Below, piece after piece: positions 41,446 to 51,887 of a stretch of 64,000 nucleotides of DNA. The stretch's first letter is position 1. Every line of letters begins with the position of its first letter. The notes under the pieces are model-generated. The model was not told where the DNA came from. It searched no databases and saw only the letters and a list, made by a program, of their open reading frames with translations. The stretch is from Neoceratodus forsteri (lineage: Eukaryota > Chordata > Ceratodontiformes > Ceratodontidae). Where the stretch lies: the NCBI GenBank assembly GCA_016271365.2, contig CM028129.1, forward strand, positions 433,138,501 through 433,202,500. The letters run 5' to 3'. The position numbers were made by a program, and so were the translations under genes.

Positions 41446-43978
41446 GTAATAATAATAATAATAATAAGCTTTATTTCATATAGCGCCTTTCAAAATATCA
41501 AGGCACTTCACAATAAAATCAAGCAGCAGTAGTAAAATCAGCACGGACAATAATAAAATAATAAATACACACTGATAGGTCCCACTATACTATACCAGAA
41601 AAGGCCTGGCACCACAAAAATGTCCTTAACACCTGTTTGAAACTCCCCACAGTTGCGCACTCCCGAAGCTGACAGGGTGGAGAATTCCAGAGGGAAGGGG
41701 CCACATAGCTAAATGCACGGGCCCTGGAAGATTTTAAAGACACTCTCAGAATCTCCAGCAACCCCCCATCAGCCAAACAGAGCTATCGGTCAGGGCAGTA
41801 AGGTATGAGAAGCTCTTTCCAGTAGTCAGGGCCAAGTCCATGCAGGGCTTTGTAAGTCAGCAAGCCAACTTTAAAGGTGATCTGCCACCAAATCGGCAGC
41901 CAGTGCAGCTCACGTAGAACAGGTGTAATATGAGAGGCATGAGATGCCCCTGTCAGCAAACGTGCTGCAGTGTTCTGCACTAGCTGCAGGTGACGGATAT
42001 GAACCCCAGGTAGCCCTAGGTTTAGGGAGTTACAGTAATCGAGGCGCAAGGTCACAAAGGTGTGGACCAATGTAGGCAAGTCCCCGGTCAGAACAAGGTG
42101 CTTGATCCTGGTGATGTTCCTAAAATGGTAAAAGGAAGACTTAATGACCGCCAACACTTGAGATCGGAAAGTCAGCCTGTCATCAAGCACCACCCCTAGG
42201 TCTCGCATCTGTTCAGAGGAAAGAATCGGGAAGCCCCCCCAGAAAGAGTCTCAAGGGCTGGCCTGCCCTTATCCCCTCTATCCAGCAGTCCAGGTCCACA
42301 GCCATCACCTCAGTCTTTCCCGCGTTCAACTTTAACCAGCTCGAACTCATCTACTCCTGGATTTCAGTGAGGCAGTTGTTAAATATTGAGAAAGCACTAT
42401 CCTGGTCAGTTGCAAAAGACAGGTAGAGCTGAGTATCATCAGCATAGCAGTGAAACCTCAACCCATACCATCTTACAATGTCTCTGAGGGGCAGTATATA
42501 CACTGCAAAGAACATGGGGGACAACACTGAGCCCTGAGGCACCCCACATGAGAGAGGGAGTAAGTCCGAAGAAAAAATCCCGGACACCACTCTCTGCATT
42601 CTGCCAGTGAGGAAAGATGTAAACCATTTGAGAACCGTACACATCAGGCAACAAATCTCAGGTGCCCAAGCAGCACTCCATGGTCCACAGTGTCAAAGGC
42701 TGAAGAGAGATCAAGGAGCACCAAGATAGAATGGCTTCTCTGATCTCTCGCCATCAGGAGATCATTGAGCACCCAAACCAGTGCAGTCTCGAAACTATGC
42801 CTCTTTCAAAAACCAGACTGGAGAGGTCTGTAGATGTTATGGATGGTCAAGTGGTCCTCCAACTGCATCGTCACTACTTTTTCAATAACCCTCCCTATAA
42901 AGGGAAGGTTTGAGATAGTTCTGTAGTTGACCAGCAAGTCCGGGTCCAAAGAAGCCTTCTTCAGGATGGGGGTTACCACTGCCTCCTTCAGGGAGTTGGG
43001 GAACTCACCTGAATCAAGGGAGCACTGGACTATCTGAACCAAGACCAGACTGATAATATCACAACAACCCATAATCAAGGTAGTTGGTCCTGGATCCAAA
43101 CTACAGTATGTAGGATGCATACTCTGGACAATCCTCATGACATCCATGAACTCCGGCAGGTCAAAGGTACACCAGGAAGCACAGAGTGAGGCAACCAAGC
43201 ACCAACCATCAGCATCACCCACAGAATGGGTCAAGAGGATCTTCGGCCTGATGTCTGCCACCTTAATCGTAAGGAATCGAGCAAGCTCATCACACTCCAT
43301 TTGCGAAAAAGCTCTTCGGAACTGCAGACAGGCTGGGTTGCACAGCCTGTCCACAGTTCAGAAAAGCTGAAGTGGTCGATTCTGAGTGGCAGCAATCTCC
43401 CCAGACAGGAATTCTGCCTTCTTACGGGAGATCACTGTTTGGTAGGTCCGATAATGCTCTAACAATCTAAGGTGGTCGTCCTCCAGGGCGGATTTCTGCC
43501 AGCGCCGCTCTAACCTTCATCCTAGTTGCTGCAGCTCCCTCAATGACCCATCAAACCAAGAGGCCCAAGGATGAAGGGAGAGAGGATGAACACGAATAGG
43601 AGCAAGTGAGTCCAGGGCTGTAGAGATGGCCTTGTTATAGGCCAGGACCAAGACCTCTAGACTCCAGCTGACCTCAGGAAACTTCAAGAGGTCAATCACC
43701 ACCACTAGGCCTTCAGGGCTCAGATCCCATAAAGGGTGGTAACTGACCATCTCCACAGGAGCAGGCCTATGTAGGGAGGCATAAAAGTTGAACCTCATGG
43801 TGTAGTGATTGGATCAACCAACAGGATCCACCCCCAAATTGGATGCTTCAATCCCCAGGAGGAAGACCAAATCAAGAGGGTGACTGTGTATTTGGGTAGC
43901 AGAGGTAACAAGCTGAGTGAAGCCCAGTGATATCATCAGCTGGAGGAACTGCTGTCCAAATTGCGAGAGTTCATCATC
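41446..43978 (-). mobile_element. LINE C', L2-clade LINE nested in LINE B'
   Basis: This minus-strand, 5'-truncated copy of the LINE C family is about 2.5 kb long. The 3' end (41,446 on) has ATTATTATT units, then GCTTTATTTCATATAGCGCC. Eight-base duplications AGTAGGTG flank it (41,438-41,445 and 43,979-43,986). It begins inside the endonuclease at DDELSQFGQQFLQLM and contains the linker, RT and C-terminus. The target duplication and LINE B' sequence on both sides prove nesting. Confidence 0.92.
41585..43978 (-). pseudogene. LINE C' endonuclease end and reverse transcriptase
   Basis: From right to left: endonuclease end (44,000-43,814, HSHPLDLVFLLGIE), linker with SALDSLAPIRVHPLSLHP (43,798-43,517), RT fingers 43,354-42,806 (LKEAVVTPILKKASLDPD, NYRTISNLPFIGRVIEKVV), FLTGRMQ and [16 protein letters not shown] with the catalytic FHCYADDTQLYLSF (42,644-42,351). 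The thumb is 42,208-41,783 (YCNSLNLGLPGVHIRHLQLV, LHWLPIWWQITFKVGLLTYK) and the C-terminus 41,776-41,585. YADD is intact. Stops lie near 42,800, 42,660 and 42,240. Confidence 0.92.
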
Positions 43979-44935
43979 AGTAGGTGTAGGGTGGAGAGGG
44001 GTGGCAGGCACCAGGAAGGTAGCAGAGTGGAGAGTGGAGAGGAAGGAAAGTGAGAGCAAGAAGAGGCAAGAACAGGTGGTTGAGGAGAGGCATGGTCAAA
44101 AAGAGAACTTAAAAATTGGGGAGTTTAGCTAGAAGAGGCAGTGGGCAGATGAAAATAGGGAGGGAGCAGAGAGCAGAGGAGCGAGCATAGGCAGAGTAGG
44201 TGGACGTTTGCACTAGAGAATAGGAGGAGAATTAGACAGAGGAGGGTCCAAAGGCAGGTGGACGAAGCAGAGGTCTATTTAATTAAGGTCGGAGGTGAGT
44301 GGGGGGGGCAGGCGTAAATTTTTGGCAGTCTGCTATGCAGTTGAATGGTCGCAGAGCTCAGCTAGCAGAAACAGTAATAAGTCCAATCAGGAGGCAATGA
44401 CTGAAGCCAGAGACCAATCAGGTGGTGGGGCAGAGAACGGCCAACCAATGGCAGCCTCTCACGGCTTCCCCGGCCCAGGCTGTTATCTTACCCGGCTTTG
44501 CTGGTTCTCAGCAGCGGCTTTGTGGAGGTGGCTAGGGTGGCGGCTTGAGGAGCCGCAGCTGCACCTGCAGGGGACATGGCTGGCCTGATCAGGGGCTCGA
44601 TCTAGAGGATGGAAACAGAATAGACAGGGTTAGCCTTAAGGAGGTGGAAAACAAAAGACAGAGATGTAGGACCCAAATCGTGGGGCGGGGGGAAGTGCCA
44701 GAGATGGCAGTGAGAGAGAGACAGAGAGAGACAGAGATTAATTTCACAACTTTAGAGATGGAAATAGGTGCGGGGGGCAGCGGCCAGGACAAGAAGGAAT
44801 CAGTTAACTTGCCCTGGCACCAGCAAGATGGAGTGTTAGATGGTAGTAGCAGCAAGGGTGTTAAAGAGCAGGAGGCAGGGAATGGACTAGGAAAAACAGT
44901 CCAAGCAGACAGAGAGAGGGAGAAAAAAGAGAAAA

Positions 44936-45212
44936 GACCTTTAGCCTAGTCGCAGCACTCACTCTGACAAAACAAGTGCCAATGCCCTCTATGCCAAGAG
45001 ATTCAGACAGAATTGTGAAGCCTGTGACACGACTCATGTATGACTTACCAGGAAAGCCTGTAGACATGCCCAAGAATGTAGTTCATAAAGGGGTATATGT
45101 TACAGCAAATTCCCTGCCCAAACTAGTGTTTACTGCATCCTCTAAGGTGATAATGAAGCCTTCCACCCAGTATTCTAGGGGTCACCACTATAGAGTTAAA
45201 GGGGTCAGTTGA
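44936..45212 (+). pseudogene. gypsy copy 2 pol C-terminal end
   Basis: The gypsy frame returns after LINE B' with TLTKQVPMPSMPRDSDRIVK and then PVTRLMYDLPGKPVDMPKN, VVHKGVYVT, ending at a stop at 45,212. An RxxKPVxRLxYDxPGKP-type end is, to my recollection, seen at the close of several vertebrate gypsy pol proteins; its role is unknown. The open stretch begins with a GTG codon and is only the end of a longer frame. Confidence 0.75.
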
Positions 45213-46014
45213 AAGGTGCCCAATATCTGTTTACACTATATAAATTTCAAGAGGGTTCAGAATACCAAATATTATTTCATGTGATTCAAAGGAAACCAGT
45301 TAAATGCCATATGTCATGACTAAAGTATAACTGTGGAAACTATGCAATTGCTAGCATAATGTCATTTAGAGTAAAAGCCATGGTATAATGTGTATTTTTG
45401 TTTCATGGGTATCCTGTGAGCATGGTGACCGTGATTGAGCAACTGCAAAAACAGTGACTCAATCACAGCGCCTGTGTTCTGGGTTACCTGCAGGATAGAG
45501 ACAGGATACCACGATGGGCGAACAAAGGCAACAGGAAGCACACGTGCATGGGGGGAGGACTACACTGCACGAGGAGTGGAAGGGGAGAAAGAGTATGTGA
45601 CGTGGTAGTGAGGGTGGCCGGCTGGGGTTGGGAGAGTGGCGGGTTTGGTTCTGGGGCGGGTGTCGCTTTTTGCATCAGACCAAGTTTGTTTTTTTAAGTT
45701 TTACACACACACCCTGACATGCACCCCCCTGGAGCTGAAAATCTTTAGTTAGGAGAGAGCGGGGGGGTACAGCCCCCCCCGGATACGTCACAGTCCTGTT
45801 GCCACCTTTGGAGTCACCTCGAGCGTACATCGGTGTCTTTTATTTTCAGCAATGTACACTCGCCCAAACATCGATCATCGTTTTGACATGGAACAGTTTC
45901 ATGCCTGTGCAGATTTTGTATATACTAATGTAAAGTTTAGGCTTGTATATAACCAAAAGCCTCATTAGATATGGTCATTGTATAAATAGACTTGACGCGG
46001 ATGCCAAGTTTCCT
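45213..46014 (+). other. gypsy copy 2 3' non-coding region with GC-rich repeat
   Basis: Non-coding DNA between the pol stop and the polypurine tract. About 45,420-45,870 is a GC-rich block listed separately; the rest is A/T-rich and featureless. Confidence 0.65.
45420..45870. mobile_element. GC-rich repeat related to the TTAA elements, copy 3
   Basis: This GC-rich block contains ACATGCACCCCCCTGGAGCT and GGGGGGTACAGCCCCCCC, matching inner parts of the elements at 21,141 and 29,330 in the same order; GGTTACCTGCAGG resembles the start of copy 2. I could not find TTAA flanks, so boundaries are approximate and the insertion mode is not shown for this copy. Confidence 0.5.
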
Positions 46015-46027
46015 AGGCAGGGGAGAG
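46015..46027 (+). promoter_or_regulatory. polypurine tract of gypsy copy 2
   Basis: AGGCAGGGGAGAG, 12 of 13 bases purine, lies directly before the 3' LTR start TGTAACCC. This is the site expected to prime plus-strand DNA synthesis. Confidence 0.8.
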
Positions 46028-48083
46028 TGTAACCCTCCAAAATTTGGGGGCTTACCTTGAGTGTCTCCCTGGGCTCTCATGATCCTACTGTCTGGTAGAT
46101 GTCCAGTAAGGGAACTTAAATCCATGTTTACTACTGCAGTGCTGTTGTTTTGCGTGTGTGTGTGTGCAGATCCTTGCCAACACGCTATCCCTTTAAGAGC
46201 CAGCATGTGGTTAATGTAAGTAGCCTGGGCTGGGTCCAAGTACTATAACGCTTGTGACCTGTCAGGCTTTTCCTTGATCAGCTTCACCCTGCAGTCGCTA
46301 ATAGTGCAGAGGGAGCCCTAGCTTGTAATATAATATTTAAACTTAGAGTACCGTTGTTTAAAATAAATAAATGGTTTTATAATTGCCAGTCTCGACTCCC
46401 CGATGGGAGGCACCATCTTTGGTCCTGGACTTCCAGTTTGGACCAATGACAGCTAAGGGGTCCTCGAGGGAGCCTAATTGCAATGACTGCTGGGTAAAAC
46501 TATGAACTTTCCAGGTTGGTGCCTAAATGGACCAATAAGAGCGCAAGGACTGTGACTGACAGCCCAGGCAATCAACTGGAAAGCAGGAAAAATGGACTTG
46601 TTCAAAACCTGATTAAAAACAGTGTGCAGTCTATCTTGAGCTCTTGGACAGAGAGGAGCTTGTGTAGCTCAGTGTCTACCCACAGGGAGAAGCCTGCATT
46701 TGTCTCCTGAGAGTTCTCTTCCATCCCTGAAGGGATTGAGTTGTCTGGGACTGCATCTAAGCAGAGAGAAGAGATTTCTACAGCCAAAGCCAAGAGAAAC
46801 TGGCCATTTACCAAAACGGAGAACATTTGATGTGCTTCAGCCACCGCGATTGTGGTCTACCGACTGTGAGGAGAAATTTCTCCAGGGACTCCTGTATTGA
46901 TTGGGGAGCCAGTCTTTCTGAAGAGAAGTACTCTGATCAAAACCAACTGGAGAATCGATCACCAGCACCCATTCAAACTTTTAAAATACATTTTTCCTAT
47001 CTGAGCCTATGCCATCCATTGCCCAGCTAGACTGTTCCTGTACCACCAGAAGCATCATCCTGATGAGAGACCAGCTTTGGGAAGTCAGCCCCTGTGATAC
47101 AACTATGAGCAGGTTGTGGTCACCTACAGGGAAAGGCCATGAAGCAGAGGTGAGTTGTGTCAGCCCTGGTCCCCATCAACAGCCTGAGAGAGCCACAGGT
47201 CTTTGAAGTCACCAGCGCCTTGTTCCATCTGTCTGGGCACAGTGAGTAAAAACCAGGGTAGCTCTGTGTAACTAAGCTGTCAATTAAACTATGGTACCAT
47301 CTAATTCTGTTTGCCGATTTAAAGTGTTCACATGTGACTGGGCCATCCAGCCAGGAATTACAATTGGTTCAGAGTTTTGTAAGTGAGTTTGAGATATTTA
47401 ATCACCTTTCCTTCCACCAAGGGCTCCAACACAGCTGCAATGCTGGCCAACCTGCGGCACCATATCAGGCATGATTGTTTCCATTCTGGGTACCCAATGT
47501 TTGCATGAAATGTATGAATCCAGGGACAGATTTCTAACAGTAATTTAACCCTGCTCATTACAGGTATTACCACAATAACTCAGATTCTCCCCACTTCCTT
47601 GTTGAGTCCCCTAAATAAACCTGATTTACTGTTTCACGTTTAACCTGGGTCATGAGCATATTATTACTTGGAATAAATTATATGCTAAATAACCTAAAAG
47701 TGTATGGCTGCATTGAAACTGTCTGTTGCAGGGGAACACAGGAAGCAAACCAGAGATCCAGACCTGGTTGGTAAATGGTTAAGCATGAGCATCTCATTAA
47801 TGTGTGCACAGAGTTATATTCTAACTGCTAAGAACTGCAGTTACCAGATTGAGAGTATAAGATCACTAGGCAGGATTGTGGGTGGTATTAGCTTCCCAGA
47901 GGGCTGTACCAGTTGTAAGAGTTACCCATGTAAGCATTACTCTGGTTGGAGGCTCCATAATTGTAGCACTACTACCAGTAGGGAGACCCCGGTACCAGTT
48001 AGTCAAGAACCCAGGCCCCTCAACCTGCACTTAGGAAGGCAGGCAGGGGTAGTAGCCCTTGGTATTATGGCACCAGGGTTACA
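46028..48083 (+). repeat. 3' LTR of gypsy copy 2
   Basis: This 2.06-kb LTR starts TGTAACCCTCC and ends CCAGGGTTACA, giving 8-base inverted ends TGTAACCC/GGGTTACA. It is followed by TGCT, the same four bases that precede the 5' LTR, and then by LINE A 3' UTR. It carries about 170 bases (47,840-48,005) that the 5' LTR lacks. A TATAATATTTAA box lies near 46,330. Confidence 0.93.
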
Positions 48084-48237
48084 TGCTTATTGTTTTGTAT
48101 CTTATGTACTCTTACTACCATGTATTTTGACTGTAACTGTATTTTGCTTGCACTCTCCCGTGTCATGCCTGAAAATAGGCATTTTCTATGTCTAGTGCAC
48201 TTACCCGGTTACCAACAATAAATAAATAAATAAATCA
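48084..48237 (+). other. LINE A 3' UTR end with AATA tail
   Basis: The last part of LINE A, after the gypsy element. It contains a small hairpin (GCCTGAAAATAGGC) near the end and closes with AATA repeats at 48,216-48,234, the microsatellite-like tail of this LINE group. Confidence 0.82.
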
Positions 48238-48640
48238 TCTGCAGCTTACTCTCTCTTTCCTATCACTAGAGTTCCTTTATGTCTGTCCCATGCGTTTTTG
48301 AATTCCCCTACCATTTTGGCCCCTACAACCTCTGCCGGGAGGCTGTTCCATGGATCCACCACCCTTTCCTTGAAAAAAAATACTTTCTCACAGTACCCCT
48401 AAGTCGACCCTCCCTCTATCTTCATATCATGGCCCCTTGTTCTTGAACATCTTTTATTTAATAGATGCTACTCTCTTGTACCTTATTTACACCCTTGAGG
48501 TATTTTAAAGTCTCTATCATATTCCCCCTCTCTCTCCTCTCCTCCAGGGAATACCTATTGAGATCCTACAGTCTCCCAAATATGACTTTTGGTGCAGCCC
48601 CTGCACCATTTTAGTCACCCTTCTCTGAACATGAACATAT
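48238..48640 (-). mobile_element. CR1 3' end
   Basis: This is a minus-strand CR1 fragment covering the C-terminus and 3' UTR. In reverse it encodes the conserved end in which FFK-like wording is followed by VDPWNSLP (from CCATGGATCCACC at 48,350) and YDRDFKIPQG-like wording near 48,500. It abuts the LINE A tail. Confidence 0.82.
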
Positions 48641-49539
48641 GCATCAATGCATCGGACATGCCAGCACCCAATGAAGCAAGCATGCTCTCAAACACTGGGT
48701 ACTATAAAAGGGGGAAAATGGCCACTGATTGCAGAAGTGATGCTCTGCCTGCCTCAAATGTCCAACTTAATGCTCCTGCCTATCAGACTCAGGGATGGCC
48801 CTGGCAGAGTTCCACTGTGGGTAGCTGGATCTCATGATGAAGGGAAGCTGCCATGAACCTTAAGGCTGAACCTCACCTTGGGGGGTGGTAATCTGAGGAG
48901 GCAATGCATTGGTGTCTCCTGAGTCCCTAAGGTCACAAAGGAACGGGTTAGGAGGAGCTCCAAGGATGAACAGGTGGCACTAGCAGTGCAGGCCAAGCTC
49001 CCTTGCCTAAAACAGCACCCACCCTCCTTGAGCTGGGCCAAGTTGCTATGGCAACACTTCCTAAGCCAAGCTGCTCTGGCCCTAGCAGCCTGAGTTTGCT
49101 CCCAAACATGAGTCACCTGCATAGTGACATTCTAGATAATAGGATTCCAGTTCTCTGGCTCTTTATGTCTTTTGAGCACATACCAAATGTGTTTTCAGGA
49201 CTCCTTAACATTTACTGTGCTTGGGAATGCTTAGCTTATGCTAAAGGGCTACTCAAATGGCATTGATACCTGTATTCATGATCCACCCCTTACTTGCAAC
49301 TGATAACCCACCTACTGTTGGATATCTTGCAAACACAAACTTGGTCACACTTGTGCTTGTCCCAACATTCCAGTTGCTCACAAAGCAGGTGCAAATGGCA
49401 TTGTAATACATACAAAGGCACATAGTAGGCCGGCTTAGCAGGCCCAAATCCTTTGCATATGAGACCCTACATTTAAGCAGTAAGACACAGGTGGGTATTA
49501 CACTTGAGATTGGAGAAGTTGAGTCCCAAGGTTGAAGTG
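48641..49539. other. no recognisable gene or element
   Basis: About 0.9 kb without clear coding sequence. Open stretches under 100 codons look random. I see no repeat that recurs elsewhere in the window. Confidence 0.6.
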
Positions 49540-49683
49540 GATGCCTTTTTTTCAACCAGAAGATCCCATTCATATCTCACCACTGACACTGGTTCATGAT
49601 GTGACCTGGTGCAAGTCATGGGCTCCCTGTGCTGCTGCAGCCTCTCCCAGCTGTAAAATCTGGTAAAAGGTCAGTCAACTGGC
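49540..49683 (+). mobile_element. possible CORE/MIR-like SINE body
   Basis: The piece TGACACTGGTTCATGATGTG, then ACCTGGTGCAAGTCATGGGC, then CTCTCCCAGCTGTAAAA follows the layout of CORE/MIR-type SINEs (GTGACC..GCAAGTCA...TGTAAAA), as in the SINE at 11,574. A clear tRNA head was not found. Confidence 0.42.
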
Positions 49684-50258
49684 CAAATAGCACAGGGGTA
49701 GTGCTACCACCCTCTGTGACAGCAACATGGGTTCACGAATGGCCTCGGATCACTCAGGGGGCCAGCCTGGGAGGGAGGGAGGCACGAGCATCCCAGGAAC
49801 TGCTCTCCTCCTTCAGGAAGGAGGTAATCTTGTGTCCTGCTGTTCACCTACCACCCAGCAGAGGCTGGATAGCAGAGCAGTCAGGATGCACATCTTTAGG
49901 GGAGGGCATGCCTCCCTTAACAGTGTGCTGATATGTGCATGCACACCTCTGTGCACATATGCATGTACAATTGCATGCTTGGTGGCCCTCAAGGGTGGAA
50001 AACCATGGTAGAAAACCACAACTACTGCTGGGTGAAAGTTTGAGTCCCTCACAGGCCCCATGCCACCAACTAGGCACCTCCTCATCTAGACAAGACAGTA
50101 CTCCAGAGGGGTTCATGTACACCCTCTGGCCCCACTGGGGAGCAATCGTTTGGAAACCCTGTGGAGAGGTAAGTCTTAAGGAAGGTAGGTTACAGAGCTG
50201 GAGGGTCCAAGGGTGGGAGGAGCAGGTCAGCATCAAAGGGCATAAACAAACGATTTAA
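49684..50258 (+). mobile_element. tRNA-headed SINE-like repeat, tandem copy I
   Basis: The head has an A-box-like ATAGCACAGGGGTAGTGC and a B-box-like CATGGGTTCACGAAT, 40 bases apart. The body includes ACTGCTCTCCTCCTTCAGGA, a TG/CA-rich patch (GTGCATGCACACC) and GAGGTAAGTCTTAAGG, ending in nine A. It resembles copy II directly downstream and, in its first 150 bases, the insertion at 12,580-13,028. The tRNA origin is inferred from the two boxes. Confidence 0.62.
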
Positions 50259-50267
50259 AAAAAAAGT

Positions 50268-50840
50268 GTCAGCCGGCCCAGTGGCATGGAGGGCTGAGGC
50301 ATCATTGCCTTATTTCCTGCCATGCTGGCAACTCTTGTTTGTGATGCGAGCGGGCCACGAGAGGTCGGCCAGGGAGGGAGAGGATCAAGTGTTCGAAGGA
50401 CTGCTCTCCTGTTCTGGGGAGGGAGGACTGGCGTTCTCGCCAAACAACTGCCCCCAGGTGGAGCCCTGAGGGTAGTGCGGAACTGTTGGGAGCCAACAAA
50501 GGGAGGGTGCTGTGGGACTTCTGCAGCATGTGCGCACCTCCATGCATGCACGCTGATGTGTGTGTCCCAGCAGTGGGGAAAAGGAAGGGAGAGAAAAAGA
50601 GGAAAAAAAAAACACCACAGGTTTTAGATGATGACTGACCTCCAGCAGGCTCCGCACCCAGTGGCCAGTCACTGCTGCAGCCCTGCAGCGGAGGGCATAT
50701 GTGAAGGTAAGTCCTGGAGGAGCCAGGGTGAAGGGGCTGGGGGGTTGGTTAAAAGGGGGCAGCCAGAGGAAATCAGGCGTGAGACTATATGGGAAAATAA
50801 AGAAGTGTCAGCAAACAGAAAACAAGATGTTGCATCTTAG
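50268..50840 (+). mobile_element. tRNA-headed SINE-like repeat, tandem copy II
   Basis: This copy begins right after the poly-A of copy I. It shares CAGTGGCATGGAGGGCTGAG (head), GGACTGCTCTCCTGTTCTGG and a TGTGCGCACCTCCATGCATG patch, then GAAGGTAAGTCCTGGAGG. An A-run sits at 50,601-50,611. The two copies are strongly diverged, so either they are old or one inserted into the other's tail. Confidence 0.6.
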
Positions 50841-51887
50841 CTGAGTTATCCTAGGTAAATTAATCAGAAAATGAAAAAGGCAAGCTTGCTCTATTAGCAA
50901 GAAGAACACCATGATGACGATGATGCTCCCTTGGATATTGGTTTATATACGGATGAACTGAACACAGCTGCTTTGGTATTTGTTTTCTCTTTCTGAAAAT
51001 AAAAACATTTATTTTCATCTAAGAAGAGTCTGATTGTTTGTTTTACAGTCCCTTCTGCTTTCACATCAGTATACCATGTAGAACAGCAGTTTTCTTCCAC
51101 TGCAGGCCAAGCAGATTTATTTTTTGAAAGCATCCAGGCCTACTGAAAGCTGTGATGACACAGGCTTATAATTAGAAATGTTCTGGCAGGCATCACCAGA
51201 GTTTGTTTTAAAATTAGAGCAGTTGAGGATCGGTGCCATTATGTAAAATGAGTATCATACCTGACATACTGTACAATAATCCCAAAGTTTTTTGTTCCAT
51301 TTAGCAGTTATTTAAAGAATACCTGACATCCTGGGGAAATTAAAATGTTTTATTTTTAAGACACATTTCAGCTCACATGTCCTATCTGTTCTGTATTTGA
51401 TTCACCCTTTTGTTTTATTTATCGAACTATTTGGCCCTTGGAGCCATTGCCTACTCCTTACTGTTGGATTCTCTTCAGTCCCCAGCCCCATCTTCTGCTC
51501 CCCTGCCATCAACCCAGCAGGGATCCACATGGTGTGGAACCTGTGGAACCAATGCCTGTCATTCACATGGCTCGAAGCGCATTCTTTTTTGCATTGTACC
51601 ATTCTTCCATTGGGCCCTCCCTCCTTCCTCAATGTCAGGCAATGCCTCTGGCGGCCTTGGCCACAGCAGCACATACTGGGCTGAAGCCATCCTCCACAAG
51701 GGAGCAAACTCCCAGCTCACTTGTGAACAGGAATCCAGATATCTCCCACACCAGGCTGGCTCACACTCCCCTCAAGAGCACTCCCCAGCCCTGGCAGCAC
51801 CAATCCTGGCTCCACAGGGTGGCTTCCAAACCTGAGTTACCACTGCTTCTGCCGAGCCTTTGGGTGACCCCTGATACCCCCTTTTTA
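50841..51887. other. no recognisable gene or element
   Basis: One kilobase with nothing I can name. The overlapping open stretches at 51,397-51,974 are in several frames on both strands, lack domains and look like chance in C-rich DNA. Confidence 0.6.

Larger units (their letters stand above)
37889..44935 (-). mobile_element. LINE B', L2-like LINE, second copy of the LINE B type
   Basis: This is a minus-strand LINE inserted in the gypsy tail. The 3' end (37,889 on) has TTTATTTATTTAAATC and the hairpin TTTGAGCCAAGGCTC, like LINE B. RT lies at 39,055-40,370 and an endonuclease with 2A-like leader at 40,678-41,200. At 41,446-43,978 it is interrupted by LINE C' (target duplication AGTAGGTG). Its 5' part continues from 43,987 to about 44,935, where gypsy wording resumes. 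The similar AAAGA-type bases at both junctions are only weak evidence of a target duplication. Confidence 0.85.
22870..48083 (+). mobile_element. Ty3/gypsy retrotransposon copy 2 with both LTRs and PNMA-like gag
   Basis: This is a complete but dead LTR retrotransposon stretched to 25.2 kb. Evidence: two LTRs (22,870-24,746 and 46,028-48,083) with TGTA...TTAC(A) ends, TGCT duplications at 22,866-22,869 and 48,084-48,087, a primer-binding-site candidate at 24,751 and a polypurine tract at 46,015-46,027. The internal order is gag, protease, RT, RNase H, integrase, which defines Ty3/gypsy. Nested insertions inside are: LINE scrap (25,255), TTAA element (29,330), hAT MITE (30,016), LINE C (31,705), LINE B' (37,889) and a GC-rich repeat (45,420). 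Without them the internal part would be roughly 7-8 kb. No envelope gene was seen. Confidence 0.93.
14041..48237 (+). mobile_element. LINE A, L2/Rex1-like non-LTR element split by nested insertions
   Basis: One plus-strand LINE is spread over 34 kb in four pieces: 14,041-14,493 (2A-like peptide and endonuclease start), 19,357-21,140 (endonuclease end and RT), 21,691-22,869 (RT end and 3' UTR) and 48,084-48,237 (3' UTR end with an AATA tail). The gaps hold LINE B, a TTAA element and gypsy copy 2. Reading frame and wording continue across each gap, and the last two gaps have target duplications. The clade is judged from the 2A motif, RT wording and A/T-rich tail; L2 versus Rex1 is not resolved. 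It is the oldest layer of this nest. Confidence 0.87.

Noticed and set aside
44295..44949. Plus-strand open frames as host exons
   Set aside because: They lie antisense in the LINE B' 5' region, overlap in several frames and show no domain or splice pattern.
46028..48083. Envelope gene between pol and the 3' LTR of gypsy copy 2
   Set aside because: The space holds LINE insertions, a pol tail and non-coding DNA; no signal peptide, fusion-peptide or membrane-anchor pattern was seen.
49813..50672. Several 90-130-codon frames in the SINE-like pair
   Set aside because: They arise from GC-rich repeat sequence in all frames; the tandem repeat explains them better.
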